A stretch of DNA of 64,000 nucleotides from an uncultured Collinsella sp. (lineage in GTDB: Bacteria; Actinomycetota; Coriobacteriia; Coriobacteriales; Coriobacteriaceae). Under the pieces are notes generated by a model that made no database searches, had not been told where the DNA came from, and saw nothing but the letters and a program-made list of their open reading frames with translations. Location of the stretch: positions 62,001 through 126,000 of the forward strand of contig UQLD01000001.1 in the NCBI GenBank assembly GCA_900541855.1, read 5' to 3'. Positions 33,468 to 41,790 of this stretch are shown piece after piece (position 1 is the stretch's first letter; each line of letters starts with the position of its first letter). The position numbers and the translations under genes are program-made.

Positions 33468-33701
33468 CAGGTTTTTCCTCCTTCACGGAAATGCTCGGTG
33501 GGTTGGCGAGGCATAGCTTCGCCAGTTATCGCAACCTAATAGTTTATCAGGTACCGACCGTTGGGCAAGAAAAGCCTTGACGCGATTGAGTTTTTGGAGT
33601 AGCAAAGTTTTTCGACAGAAAACACGCAGGTAGATGTATGTGTATCGAACACCTGTTCATATATTTTCTGTGAACAGAGAGTCGACAATCGCAGCTCTTA
33701 T
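33468..33701 (-). promoter_or_regulatory. rpoB upstream region with an SOS-like box and inverted repeat
   Basis: No gene is visible. A TTGCCC-N16-TAAACT pair about 75-100 bases before rpoB is a plausible promoter. Further upstream CGAAC-ACCT-GTTCA (33646-33659) fits the Gram-positive LexA pattern GAAC-N4-GTTC. It overlaps a perfect inverted repeat CTGTTCA-N11-TGAACAG (33653-33677). The function of either in control of rpoBC is unproven. Confidence 0.45.
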
Positions 33702-33733
33702 AAAAAACGGGCGCGAACCGAGGTCCGCGCCCG
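33702..33733 (-). terminator. Intrinsic terminator of galU
   Basis: On the minus strand CGGGCGCG/CGCGCCCG arms are followed by TTTTTTA, 22 bases after the galU stop. Confidence 0.92.
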
Positions 33734-33755
33734 GAAATGTCGATGCCCGAAAGGC

Positions 33756-34664
33756 TTACTTGCGCATCAAGCCGCCGCGCTCGTCAATGGCATCCCAGAA
33801 GGCGCTTGCAAAGCGAGGGTCGCTTGCAGCCATGAGGGCGTTGGTGGCCATCCAGCCAGAAGGCGTGCCGGTGTCGTAGCCCGACAGCGGGTCGATGACG
33901 ACAGCGTACATGGCCTCGCGATCGAGCGAACGGGCCATGGCGTCGGTCAGCTGAATCTCGCCGCCCTTACCGGCCTGCTGGTCGGCCAGTAGATCCATAA
34001 CCAGCGGGCTCAGCAGGTAGCGACCGACAATGTACAGGTTGGACGGAGCCGCCTCGGGGGCAGGCTTCTCCACCAGACCGCCGATGCGCCAAACGGCACC
34101 GGGCTCAGCGTCGGCAGCATTCTCGAAGCCCTCGAGAGAGCCCACGCGATCGCCGGCGATAACGCCGTAGCGGCTGACCTCCTCGGGAGCGCACGCGGCA
34201 ACGGCGATAACAGATGCGCCACCATGCTCCTTGGAGACGGCAAGCATCTTGTCGCAGATGTCACGGTTGGGCACAACGTAATCGCCCAGAAGAACCAGGA
34301 AGTTCTCCCCTGCCACGGCGTCGGCGGCAGAGCGAATGGCGTGACCGAGGCCCTTGGGCTCGTACTGATAACGGAAGTCGACCGGCATACCACCCGCATG
34401 GGCGACGGCATCGGCGTAGGCGTCCTTGCCGCGCTCGCGAAGCAGGTTCTCGAGCGAGCGATCGGGCTGGAAGTAGCTCAGCAGCTCAGGCTTGCCGGGC
34501 GAGGTAACGATGATGGCGTCGTCGACCTCCTCGGGGTCGAGTGCCTCCTCAACGACGTACTGGATGACCGGCTTGTCGAGCACCGGCAGCATCTCTTTGG
34601 GCGTGCACTTGGTGCCAGGCAGAAAACGCGTGCCAAGACCGGCGGCGGGGATGATTGCCTTCAT
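33756..34664 (-). CDS. galU: UTP--glucose-1-phosphate uridylyltransferase
   Basis: The 302-residue protein begins MKAIIPAAGLGTRFLPGTKC with the nucleotide-binding GLGTRFLP loop, the PKEMLPVLDKPVIQYVVEEA segment and the GLVEKP motif (IGGLVEKPAPEAA). It makes UDP-glucose for glycolipids, cell-wall polymers and the Leloir pathway. An in-frame extension to 34745 lacks homology. It stands alone between rplL and rpoB, each side separated by its own terminator. Confidence 0.95.
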   Translation of the reverse strand: MKAIIPAAGLGTRFLPGTKCTPKEMLPVLDKPVIQYVVEEALDPEEVDDAIIVTSPGKPELLSYFQPDRSLENLLRERGKDAYADAVAHAGGMPVDFRYQYEPKGLGHAIRSAADAVAGENFLVLLGDYVVPNRDICDKMLAVSKEHGGASVIAVAACAPEEVSRYGVIAGDRVGSLEGFENAADAEPGAVWRIGGLVEKPAPEAAPSNLYIVGRYLLSPLVMDLLADQQAGKGGEIQLTDAMARSLDREAMYAVVIDPLSGYDTGTPSGWMATNALMAASDPRFASAFWDAIDERGGLMRK

Positions 34665-34917
34665 GTTATTCAAGGATCCTTTCGCAGGCGCAGGATGCGC
34701 CCTGTGCGTGCGGCACGGCGGCCGCAGACCAAATTGCGATACCAAAGTATCTTACCGCCGTGACCAGGCGCTACCGCTAGGCAAACGCCATTCTTCAGCA
34801 GGTCAACGCAAATTATTGCTCGAATGGTGCAATTTTATCGCCCAACGGTAGCGACCCCAAAGCACCGCAAGCGGCAGCAATTTGCATGCCGAGCCAGCAA
34901 AATAGAGTGGTCATAAC

Positions 34918-34951
34918 AAAAAAGACGGGGCTCGCAATGCGAACCCCGTCT
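34918..34951 (-). terminator. Intrinsic terminator of rplJ-rplL
   Basis: AGACGGGG/CCCCGTCT arms followed on the minus strand by TTTTTT, 28 bases after rplL. Between this and galU (34665-34917) I see no gene and no convincing promoter. Confidence 0.93.
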
Positions 34952-34978
34952 GCAAAGAAATCTGGCGAGAAAGCCTGA

Positions 34979-35356
34979 TTACTTGAGGGTGACAGCAGCG
35001 CCAGCAGCCTCGAGCTTCTCCTTGGCAGCCTCGGCGTCCTCCTTCTTGGCACCCTCGAGAACAGCCTTGGGAGCGCCCTCGACGACCTCCTTGGCCTCCT
35101 TCAGGCCAAGGTTGGTGAGCTCACGGACGGCCTTGATGACCTGGATCTTGTTGTCGCCGAAGCCCTCGAGCACGACGTCAAACTCGGTCTTCTCCTCGGC
35201 CTCAGCAGCGCCAGCAGCGGGAGCGGCGACAACAGCGGCAGGAGCAGCGGCGGAAACGCCGAAGGTGTCCTCGATAGCCTTAACGAGCTCGGAAGCCTCG
35301 AGAAGGGTCATTTCCTTAAGAGCATCGATGATCTCATCGGTGGTAAGCTTAGCCAT
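34979..35356 (-). CDS. rplL: 50S ribosomal protein L7/L12
   Basis: The 125-residue protein starts [20 protein letters not shown] after AAAGGA. It has the N-terminal dimerisation domain, an Ala-rich hinge (residues 36-52) and the C-terminal factor-binding domain ([25 protein letters not shown]). It recruits translation GTPases on the L10 stalk. A hairpin (TCCGTGC/GCACGGA) lies in the rplJ-rplL gap, where L7/L12 excess synthesis is often set. Confidence 0.97.
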   Translation of the reverse strand: MAKLTTDEIIDALKEMTLLEASELVKAIEDTFGVSAAAPAAVVAAPAAGAAEAEEKTEFDVVLEGFGDNKIQVIKAVRELTNLGLKEAKEVVEGAPKAVLEGAKKEDAEAAKEKLEAAGAAVTLK

Positions 35357-35458
35357 TTCTAAGTCCTTTCGGTTTCCGTGCGGATGCACGGAGATCAGTT
35401 AAAACACGGCGCGAATGCGCCAGGGGTGCGGCGTTGCCGCCGCGGGTGAAAACAGCGA

Positions 35459-35980
35459 CTAAGCTGCCTTCTGCTCGGAGACCTGCTGGATCGAACGAGC
35501 GAGACCAGAGGAAACGCCGTTGACGCAGACAGCGATGTCGCGAGCGAAACCAGAGATGAGACCGGCAATCTGGCCGAGAAGCTGATCCTTGGTGGGCAGC
35601 TCGGCGATAGCCTTAACATCATCAGCGGAAACGGCCTTGCCGTCGGAGATACCGCCCTTGATCTCAAGGACGCCCTTGGACTTAGCGGAGAAGTCCTTAA
35701 GGGTCTTAGCGGCCTCAACCGGCTCGGTCTCGTAGAACACATAAGCGACGGGGCCGGCGAGGATCTCGTCGAGCTCGGGCTGCTCCTGGTTCTTGAGAGC
35801 GATCTTGACCAGGTTGTTCTTGTAGACCTTCATCTCGGCGCCGCACTCGCGAAGCTGATGACGCAGCTCCTGAGCCTGCTTAACCGTCAGACCGTTGTAG
35901 TTGACGACGAACAGACCGGCGTTCTCGGCGATACGGGACTCGATCTCTGCAACCTTGTCGATTTTGTACTGCTGGGGCAT
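35459..35980 (-). CDS. rplJ: 50S ribosomal protein L10
   Basis: The 173-residue protein begins MPQQYKIDKVAEIESRIAEN and has the L10 core FVVNYNGLTVKQAQELRHQL and the C-terminal helix that binds L7/L12 dimers. In other bacteria L10 bound to L12 represses this operon through the leader. A rho-independent terminator lies in the leader here (36048-36084), consistent with feedback by attenuation. Confidence 0.97.
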   Translation of the reverse strand: MPQQYKIDKVAEIESRIAENAGLFVVNYNGLTVKQAQELRHQLRECGAEMKVYKNNLVKIALKNQEQPELDEILAGPVAYVFYETEPVEAAKTLKDFSAKSKGVLEIKGGISDGKAVSADDVKAIAELPTKDQLLGQIAGLISGFARDIAVCVNGVSSGLARSIQQVSEQKAA

Positions 35981-36047
35981 GAATTACACCTCCTCGAATT
36001 CTTTCCGGGCACGGTCCGCCACAAGGACGTGACGGGGGCATGTCCAA

Positions 36048-36084
36048 AAAGAAAGCCCCCGCGCTGCATGAGCGACGGGGGCGA
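36048..36084 (-). terminator. Attenuator hairpin in the rplJ leader
   Basis: On the minus strand GCCCCCG/CGGGGGC arms with an inner CGCT/AGCG pair are followed by TTTCTTTTTGG. It lies between the rplJ promoter and rplJ, 68 bases before the start codon. Placement fits control of rplJL by premature termination, possibly sensed by L10 binding upstream. Confidence 0.8.
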
Positions 36085-36196
36085 GAAGACATATCTACTC
36101 GACCACCTCGGCTGGCGGGATATCCCATTAAGCTCGCGGGCGATGCCCGTTTGCACCGGCTGTCTCTGGCAGCGGATTCGTGCGTGAACCGAAAGT

Positions 36197-36225
36197 ATTA
36201 TGGCGGGGACCCCGGCGGCGGTCAA
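36197..36225 (-). promoter_or_regulatory. Promoter of rplJ-rplL
   Basis: TTGACC (36220-36225) and CATAAT (36197-36202) are 17 bases apart on the minus strand. It gives a leader of about 210 bases containing the attenuator. Confidence 0.8.
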
Positions 36226-36240
36226 CGGGCGCGAGGATTC

Positions 36241-36259
36241 GTACACAAACCCTGCATAC
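36241..36259. promoter_or_regulatory. Dyad GTACAC-N7-GCATAC upstream of the rplJ promoter
   Basis: The dyad ends one base from cruciform element 3 and lies 15 bases upstream of the -35 box. It shares spacing and 13 of 19 bases, plus the adjoining GC, with the dyad at 2682. Its position matches the 24-bp dyads before rpsL and rplC. Confidence 0.4.
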
Positions 36260-36389
36260 GCTCCGGCCGGGAGGGGCAGGGCGAGTTTTCCGCTCGGTCA
36301 AGTCCTGGGCTCGCACGAAGGCCACATTAAGTGGCCTTCGGCTCGTGCGGAATCTACGGAAAACTCGCCCTGCCCCTCCCGGCCGGAGC
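36260..36389. repeat. Cruciform element 3 (130 bp) upstream of the rplJ operon
   Basis: Perfect 33-bp arms (36260-36292, 36357-36389) enclose a 64-base core. The core keeps AGTCCTG, CACATTAAGTG and GTGCGGAA of elements 1 and 2. Its inner stem is GAAGGCCAC-ATTAA-GTGGCCTTC in place of GGAAAGCAC-ATTAA-GTGCTTTCC, so both sides changed together while the ATTAA loop stayed. It lies 95 bases past the aminotransferase stop. No T-tract follows the arms. Confidence 0.88.
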
Positions 36390-36484
36390 TACGTTGCCTT
36401 TGTTGCGAATCCTCGTGTCCGTTGAGCGACGCACCCCACGCATAACCCTTATGTCGGTGGGCTGATGTGTTGCATCCCTAAGGA

Positions 36485-37621
36485 CTACAAGGTCGAAACG
36501 AAGGTTGACAGGCGGTGGAGGCCTTCGTCTAGATCTTTGTCGGAGACGCAGTAGCTTAGGCGGATGTGGCCTTCGGTGCCGAAGCAGTCTCCCGGGACTA
36601 GGGCTACGTTTGCCTCTTTGATGGCTTTGATGCAGAAGGCTTCGCTGGTTAGGCCGAATTGTTTGATGCTGGGGAAGGCGTAGAAGGCGCCGGCTGGTTC
36701 CACTACGTCTAGGCTCATGTTATTAAGGGATGCGAGTACGCGTTCGCGGCGGGCTTGGTAGACTTTGAGCATGGGGGTTGGGTCGACGGTCAGGGCTCGG
36801 GCTGCGGCGTCCATCTCGAAGGAAACGGCGCTCGATACTAGGTATTGGTGCGCCTTTGCGATCTCGGCGATGACGGGGGCTGCCGCTGCGAGCCAGCCCA
36901 AGCGCCAGCCGGTCATGGCCCAGGGCTTGGAGAAGCTCTCGATAACTACCGTCTGATCGCGAAGCTCCGGGTGGCGCTGGGCAAAGCGCTCATAGCCATC
37001 CACATAGACCAGACGGTTGTACACGTCGTCGCAGACCACGTAGATGCCCGCCCGCTTCGCCACGCGCGCCACGGCGTCGAGCGATGCCGCGTTGAGGATG
37101 CAGCCCGTGGGATTGTTGGGCGAGCAGATGACGATGGCCTTGGTCGCCGGTGTCACGCAAGCACGAAGTGCGTCTTCATCAATCTGGAATTGCGCAGGCT
37201 CCGTATCCAAAAAGACCGCTTTGGCGTGGTTGGCCACGACGATGCTCTCGTACAGGCCAAAGGCTGGCGTGGGGATAATGACCTCGTCGCCGGGGTTGAG
37301 CATAGCCATGAATGTTGCCGACAGGGCCTCGGTCGCGCCGTCGGTCAGGATTACCTCGTCGGCCGAAAACGTAAGACCCGCGTCCCCCATGTAGGCAGAC
37401 AGCGCCTCGCGCAGGGCAGGACGGCCGTTGTTGGGCGGATAGTGCGTGTCGCCGCGGCCCAGCGCGGCGGTCACCTCGGCGCAAATCACATCGGGTGTAG
37501 GAAAATCGGGCTCGCCGAGCGCGAGCGCAATGCATCCTGGGTGCTGGGCAGCGAGCGCGTTAATCCGACGGATGCCGGAGGGCTTGAGCGTGGCAAGCGA
37601 GGTATTCATGGGCAGGCGCAT
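36485..37621 (-). CDS. Pyridoxal-phosphate aminotransferase, class I/II
   Basis: The 378-residue fold-type I enzyme has TDGATEALSATF near the cofactor phosphate, SPNNPTGCIL, and the Schiff-base lysine in SFSKPWAMTGWRLGWLA. It moves an amino group between an amino acid and a 2-oxo acid in the cytosol. The sequence resembles aspartate or aromatic aminotransferases of the AspC/PatA type; the substrate is not decided by motifs alone. The start (MRLPMNTSLATL) has GAAAGGA upstream. It appears to be a single-gene unit. Confidence 0.9.
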   Translation of the reverse strand: MRLPMNTSLATLKPSGIRRINALAAQHPGCIALALGEPDFPTPDVICAEVTAALGRGDTHYPPNNGRPALREALSAYMGDAGLTFSADEVILTDGATEALSATFMAMLNPGDEVIIPTPAFGLYESIVVANHAKAVFLDTEPAQFQIDEDALRACVTPATKAIVICSPNNPTGCILNAASLDAVARVAKRAGIYVVCDDVYNRLVYVDGYERFAQRHPELRDQTVVIESFSKPWAMTGWRLGWLAAAAPVIAEIAKAHQYLVSSAVSFEMDAAARALTVDPTPMLKVYQARRERVLASLNNMSLDVVEPAGAFYAFPSIKQFGLTSEAFCIKAIKEANVALVPGDCFGTEGHIRLSYCVSDKDLDEGLHRLSTFVSTL

Positions 37622-37714
37622 GGCGTTCCTTTCGTAAGGGTTGCACTAGGATAGCGCGGCGAGGCGCTGCCAGACGGTGTAACCTAAACGGAAACCAACC
37701 GGAAAGGAGGCGGC

Positions 37715-38374
37715 ATGGAGACGACCGCGCGCGGGGATGTACCAAAAACGCTGCAAACCATTGCATATATCAACATTCCCGATAGCGCCGATCTTGAGTT
37801 TTTGCTCTGGGACCTCCAGGATGCCATCGCCGCCTATGCACAGCTTTCCGGCACCGCGCTCCCCCGCCCGGTCGATTTGGAGGCGGATGATGCCGGTGCA
37901 GTCGATGGCATGGTGCTCGCTGTTGATGATGCATTTGACGATGAGGCGATGATCGCTGTCGAGCAGATACTCGATCCCCTTAGGAATACAGAGACACGCA
38001 TCTATGTCGTCGTCCAGGCCCTGTCAAAAAACAACAAGCAAGCGGACGAAGTCCTCGACCGCCTGTACCGGGCATGTCTTCTACGTGACCTGCCATGGTG
38101 CGACGGCGTTGTCATCTGTGCCGGCAGCGGCATTGCAGCGCTTCGCCATTCCCCACGCATGGGCCTCTTGCGCCGACCATTTTCGGAAGCGACGGATAAG
38201 CTCGTGGGCGCCGTGCGCATGGGCTGCTCCGTTGAGCATGCGCAGCTGCTTGGCGGTGGCAATGCCGGTAGCGTCGATGCCGACGGCATGGTGCGCGCCA
38301 AGCCCGCGCTGCCCGCACCGATCTGGCATGCCATCATGAAACGCCTCAGCACCCATGCTCAATCAAGGATCTAG
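37715..38374 (+). CDS. Conserved-looking hypothetical protein
   Basis: I do not recognise this 219-residue protein. It starts METTARGDVPKTLQTIAYIN after a strong AAAGGAGG site and has no signal peptide or membrane segment. It looks like one alpha/beta domain: hydrophobic strands TIAYINIP, TRIYVVVQALS and GVVICAGSGIAAL alternate with helices. The strand-helix spacing and glycine-rich GVVICAGSG recall flavodoxin-like folds, but no binding motif is clear. It is divergent from the aminotransferase and convergent with the glycosylase gene (2 bases between stops). Confidence 0.7.
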   Translation: METTARGDVPKTLQTIAYINIPDSADLEFLLWDLQDAIAAYAQLSGTALPRPVDLEADDAGAVDGMVLAVDDAFDDEAMIAVEQILDPLRNTETRIYVVVQALSKNNKQADEVLDRLYRACLLRDLPWCDGVVICAGSGIAALRHSPRMGLLRRPFSEATDKLVGAVRMGCSVEHAQLLGGGNAGSVDADGMVRAKPALPAPIWHAIMKRLSTHAQSRI

Positions 38375-38375
38375 A

Positions 38376-38939
38376 CTACCGTGCGGTCCAGTCAACTGCC
38401 TCGCACCAGCGCTCGACAAGACGCTCCAGACGCCAAGCCGCGTTAGCGGGACTAGTTGACGGCAATACGACTGCGGACAGACCCGTCCGCTCCTGTAGAT
38501 AGCGCTTGTAGAGCCGGCCAGCTGTACCACCGTTGCATATCACCTGCTCAATGGGAGCTGCGCCGGTAATGCGCTCGATATGTGCCGGCACAACGTTGCG
38601 AATGCTCGCGTCGCTCGAGCCCTTAATGTCGCAGCTCTCAATCACATCCCACAGGGCCACGCCGCCGTTAAGCAGCATGGATCGCTTGGCAGCAATCGAG
38701 GCGTCGAGCGTCGCGGGCTCACCGCTTGCCAAAGAATCGCCCTCGTTAGGCGGCACAGGCACACTGAGGCACGCGGCCATCACGCGCCAAAAGCGATTCT
38801 GAGGGTTGCCGTAATAAAAGGCATTAGCGCGCGAAAGCACCGAAGGAAACGACCCGAGCACCAAAACGCGCGAGTGCTGGTCGAACACGGGCTCAAACCC
38901 ATGCTCAATATGTTGATAGCCCTCGTCGGACACAGCCAT
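38376..38939 (-). CDS. DNA-deoxyinosine glycosylase (uracil-DNA glycosylase superfamily)
   Basis: The 187-residue protein has VLVLGSFPSVLSRANAFYYG and NPQNRFWRVM near the N-terminus and PSTSPANAAW near the C-terminus. These are hallmarks of the hypoxanthine-DNA glycosylase branch of the UDG superfamily. It removes deaminated adenine from DNA to start base-excision repair. It starts 3 bases after the GH13 stop on the same strand, so the two may be cotranscribed, though I see no functional link. Confidence 0.85.
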   Translation of the reverse strand: MAVSDEGYQHIEHGFEPVFDQHSRVLVLGSFPSVLSRANAFYYGNPQNRFWRVMAACLSVPVPPNEGDSLASGEPATLDASIAAKRSMLLNGGVALWDVIESCDIKGSSDASIRNVVPAHIERITGAAPIEQVICNGGTAGRLYKRYLQERTGLSAVVLPSTSPANAAWRLERLVERWCEAVDWTAR

Positions 38940-38942
38940 GGC

Positions 38943-40319
38943 CTAGGCCCTCAACAGATAGCGCACCTCGTAGGGCGCAAGCTCAAGGGAGCCAGTCAGC
39001 TCGACCGTGGGCACGCCGTCGGCAAGCAGATCGACAAAGGAGCCGTTGAGCTCGCCGGCGCCAAAGGTGTAAGGCTCGTCTACGGCATTCACCGCCACGA
39101 GTACCGTCGCGTCGTCGCAGGCGCGCTCGAACAGCAGCTGCTTGTTCTGGATCACCACGTTGCGATAGGCACCGTAGTTGAGAGCACGGGCCGCCGCGTC
39201 GTCGGCCGAGCGCAGGTGCGTGAGCTGCTTGATGAAGGCCGTCAGCTCGTTGGGCGCAGGCTCATCGAGCGCAGGTCGCAGCGCCCAGTCGCCATCGGGG
39301 CCGCCCTTTTCGCCGGCAATTCCCCACTCGCTGCCATAGTAGATGCATGGGATGCCCGGCATGCCAAAGAGCATGCCATAAGCGGGGCGCAGGCACGACT
39401 TGTCGGTGAGGATGCTTGCCAGGCGCGGCACGTCGTGGTTGTCGACAAACGACAGCAGGTGCTTGCCGCGGTAGATGCACCAGGGGTCGCCGCCAAACTG
39501 ACGGTGCAGCGAATGCGCGATCTCGAACATATTGACCGAGTTAAAGCTGGAGTACAGGCCCTTGTAGCACTCGTAGTTGGTGCAGGAGTCGAGCATCTCG
39601 TCGTTGACGATCTGGTTGTAGTCGCCGTGGAGCGTCTCGCCGATCAGCACGAAGTCAGGCTTGAGCTCACGGGTAAAGGAGTGTAGGCGGCGCATAAAGT
39701 CGCGGTCGAGCATATAGGCAACGTCCAGGCGCAGACCGTCGACGCCAAAGACGTCGGCCCAACGGCGCACGGACTCAAGCAGGTAATCGACCACAGCGGG
39801 ATTTTGCAGGTTGAGTTTCACGAGCTCAAAATGGCCTTCCCAGCCCTCGTACCAAAAGCCGTCGCCATAGCAGGAGTCGCCGTCAAAGCTAATGTGGAAC
39901 CAGTCCTTGTAGGGCGAATCCCACTTGCGCTCCTGCACATCGCGGAAGGCCCAAAAGCCACGGCCCACATGGTTGAAGACCGCATCGAACACCACGCGGA
40001 TGCCATGGGCGTGCAGTGTCTCGCATACGGCGGCAAAATCGGCATCCCCACCCAGGCGGCGGTCGATATGGCGCAGGCTGCGCGTATCATAGCCGTGGCT
40101 ATCAGACTCGAGCGGTGGGTTGATCAGCACAGCGCCAATACCGAGTTCTTGCAGGTAGTCGGCCCATTGGGCGATTTTCATGATAGGAGCATCAGGGTTG
40201 GGCGCGGCGTTGGCAGCCTGGGCGAGCTCATCCTCGGCAACGGGCGCGGCGTTTTCACGCGGAGCTCCGCAAAAGCCCAGCGGATAGATCTGATAGAACG
40301 TCGTCTCGTATGCCCACAT
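38943..40319 (-). CDS. GH13 alpha-amylase-family glycosidase, cytosolic
   Basis: The 458-residue (beta/alpha)8 enzyme shows all four family regions: DAVFNHVG (about 120), GLRLDVAYM with the nucleophile Asp (about 205), LIGETL with the acid Glu (about 231), and FVDNHDVPR (about 300). It lacks a signal peptide, so it acts on imported maltodextrins or related oligosaccharides. Overall it resembles neopullulanase/cyclomaltodextrinase relatives. GGGAGG precedes the chosen ATG (MWAYETTFYQIYPLG); an upstream in-frame ATG is not family-like. Confidence 0.9.
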   Translation of the reverse strand: MWAYETTFYQIYPLGFCGAPRENAAPVAEDELAQAANAAPNPDAPIMKIAQWADYLQELGIGAVLINPPLESDSHGYDTRSLRHIDRRLGGDADFAAVCETLHAHGIRVVFDAVFNHVGRGFWAFRDVQERKWDSPYKDWFHISFDGDSCYGDGFWYEGWEGHFELVKLNLQNPAVVDYLLESVRRWADVFGVDGLRLDVAYMLDRDFMRRLHSFTRELKPDFVLIGETLHGDYNQIVNDEMLDSCTNYECYKGLYSSFNSVNMFEIAHSLHRQFGGDPWCIYRGKHLLSFVDNHDVPRLASILTDKSCLRPAYGMLFGMPGIPCIYYGSEWGIAGEKGGPDGDWALRPALDEPAPNELTAFIKQLTHLRSADDAAARALNYGAYRNVVIQNKQLLFERACDDATVLVAVNAVDEPYTFGAGELNGSFVDLLADGVPTVELTGSLELAPYEVRYLLRA

Positions 40320-40390
40320 AACAACCTCCCGGTAAGTGCAACACAACGACATCCATTGTATGCCCGTCGCGCACCCCCTCCCCCAAAATA

Positions 40391-40457
40391 AGTTGCGGTG
40401 AAATACGGACTGTTTGCCAGGTTTATTGGGCTAAACAATCCGTATTTCACCGCAACT
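40391..40457. repeat. Palindromic repeat, type F, copy 1
   Basis: Arms of 25 bp (one G-T mismatch) with a 17-base loop start AGTTGCGGTGAAATA. The copy at 44593 has the same outer 15-16 bp and following ATGAGGG but different inner arms. Both lie just past the stop of a minus-strand gene and are followed on that strand by a loose T-rich stretch, so they may also terminate transcription. Confidence 0.8.
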
Positions 40458-40472
40458 GATGAGGGGACGTGA

Positions 40473-41669
40473 TTAGGCGACGGGCTTGGCGCGGCGGATG
40501 GCCGGGAACATTACCGTGATAGCGAGGATGACGCCCACGACGGCGATCGCACCGCCCGCGTAGCCGATCCAGGCGATACCGGGGCCCGACACCACGGCGC
40601 CGCCGATCGCCGTACCGGTGCCGATCCCCAGGTTGAACAGGCCCGAGAAGATCGACATGGCGACGGCCGACGAATCTGCCGGCGTGTGCTTGATGAGCTC
40701 GGCCTGAAACGCCACGTTAAAGGCCGTGGCGCAGCAACCCCACAGTGCGCAGACGGCAAGCACTGTCACGAGCGACGATGCGGCCGGCCCCATGAGCAGC
40801 AGGGCCACCGGCACGCCGGAGAGCGTGATAGCCAAGAACGGGAAGCGATGCCCATCGAACAGGCGGCCAAACAGCCAGCTTCCGAGCAAACCAGAGCAGC
40901 CAAACGCCGTCAGCGTCATGGTAATGGCGCCCGCATCGACGTGCGCGACCTGCGCCAGGAAGGGCTCGATATAGCTGTAGCTTGCGTAATAGCCGGTCGC
41001 CATGAAGACCGTGACTGCGTAGAGCGCGATGAGGAGCGGGTTCTTGAGCAGCTCGGGCAGCTGTTTGAACGTAAAACGCTCGCCCGCTGGCATGGCAGGA
41101 AACACCGTGGCCTGGTAGACGACCGCGACAGCAGACAGCGCTCCGACCACGGCAAACGTCATGCGCCAGCCCACGGCCAAGCCAATGGCGCGACCGAGAG
41201 GCAGGCCAAAGATCTGCGCGATGGACGAGCCCGTAGCGATCATGCTGATGGCGAGCGCCCCGTGACGTGTGTCAACCAGGCGCGACGCCATAATCGAGGC
41301 GACTGACCAGAACACGGCATGTGCGCAAGCGACCACCAGGCGCGCGCAGACCAGGATGGGATAGGTGGGCGCCACGGCGGACAGGAACTGACCCAACGAA
41401 AACACGGCCAGCACGCCCAGCAGCATCCGCTTGAACTCAAAGCGCGAAGCGAACACCATAAGCGGCAGCGACAGCAGCATGACGCCCCAGGCGTAGACCG
41501 AGATCATGATGCCAGCTTGGGCCTCGGTGAGCGAAAACGATGCGGCGATGTCGGTCAGCAGGCCGATGGGCATAAACTCCGACGTGTTGAACACGAACGC
41601 ACAGCAGGTGAGCCCGACGAGTGGGAGCCACTGCTTGAGCGTGATGCCGTCTTGCCTTGTCTGAGTCAA
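40473..41669 (-). CDS. Major facilitator superfamily exporter (AraJ/SotB-like)
   Basis: The 398-residue protein has twelve predicted membrane segments. It has the AraJ/SotB-type opening FVFNTSEFMPIGLLTDIA and the drug-efflux antiporter-like motif GLPLGRAIG in helix five. Such proteins export sugars or drugs with proton exchange. I chose TTG at 41669 (MTQTRQDGITLKQWLP): GGGGA lies 8 bases upstream; the longer open frame to 41831 has no family match. Its substrate is unknown. Confidence 0.85.
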   Translation of the reverse strand: MTQTRQDGITLKQWLPLVGLTCCAFVFNTSEFMPIGLLTDIAASFSLTEAQAGIMISVYAWGVMLLSLPLMVFASRFEFKRMLLGVLAVFSLGQFLSAVAPTYPILVCARLVVACAHAVFWSVASIMASRLVDTRHGALAISMIATGSSIAQIFGLPLGRAIGLAVGWRMTFAVVGALSAVAVVYQATVFPAMPAGERFTFKQLPELLKNPLLIALYAVTVFMATGYYASYSYIEPFLAQVAHVDAGAITMTLTAFGCSGLLGSWLFGRLFDGHRFPFLAITLSGVPVALLLMGPAASSLVTVLAVCALWGCCATAFNVAFQAELIKHTPADSSAVAMSIFSGLFNLGIGTGTAIGGAVVSGPGIAWIGYAGGAIAVVGVILAITVMFPAIRRAKPVA

Positions 41670-41790
41670 ATATAACGTCCCCAATCGTTTTGAGCGGAGG
41701 CGATTATATAGCAACAGCCCCGCATCCGTCAGCAACAGATGCAGGGCCGAAAACAATTCGATACACAAAGGTTGCGCCGTCAATAAATAA

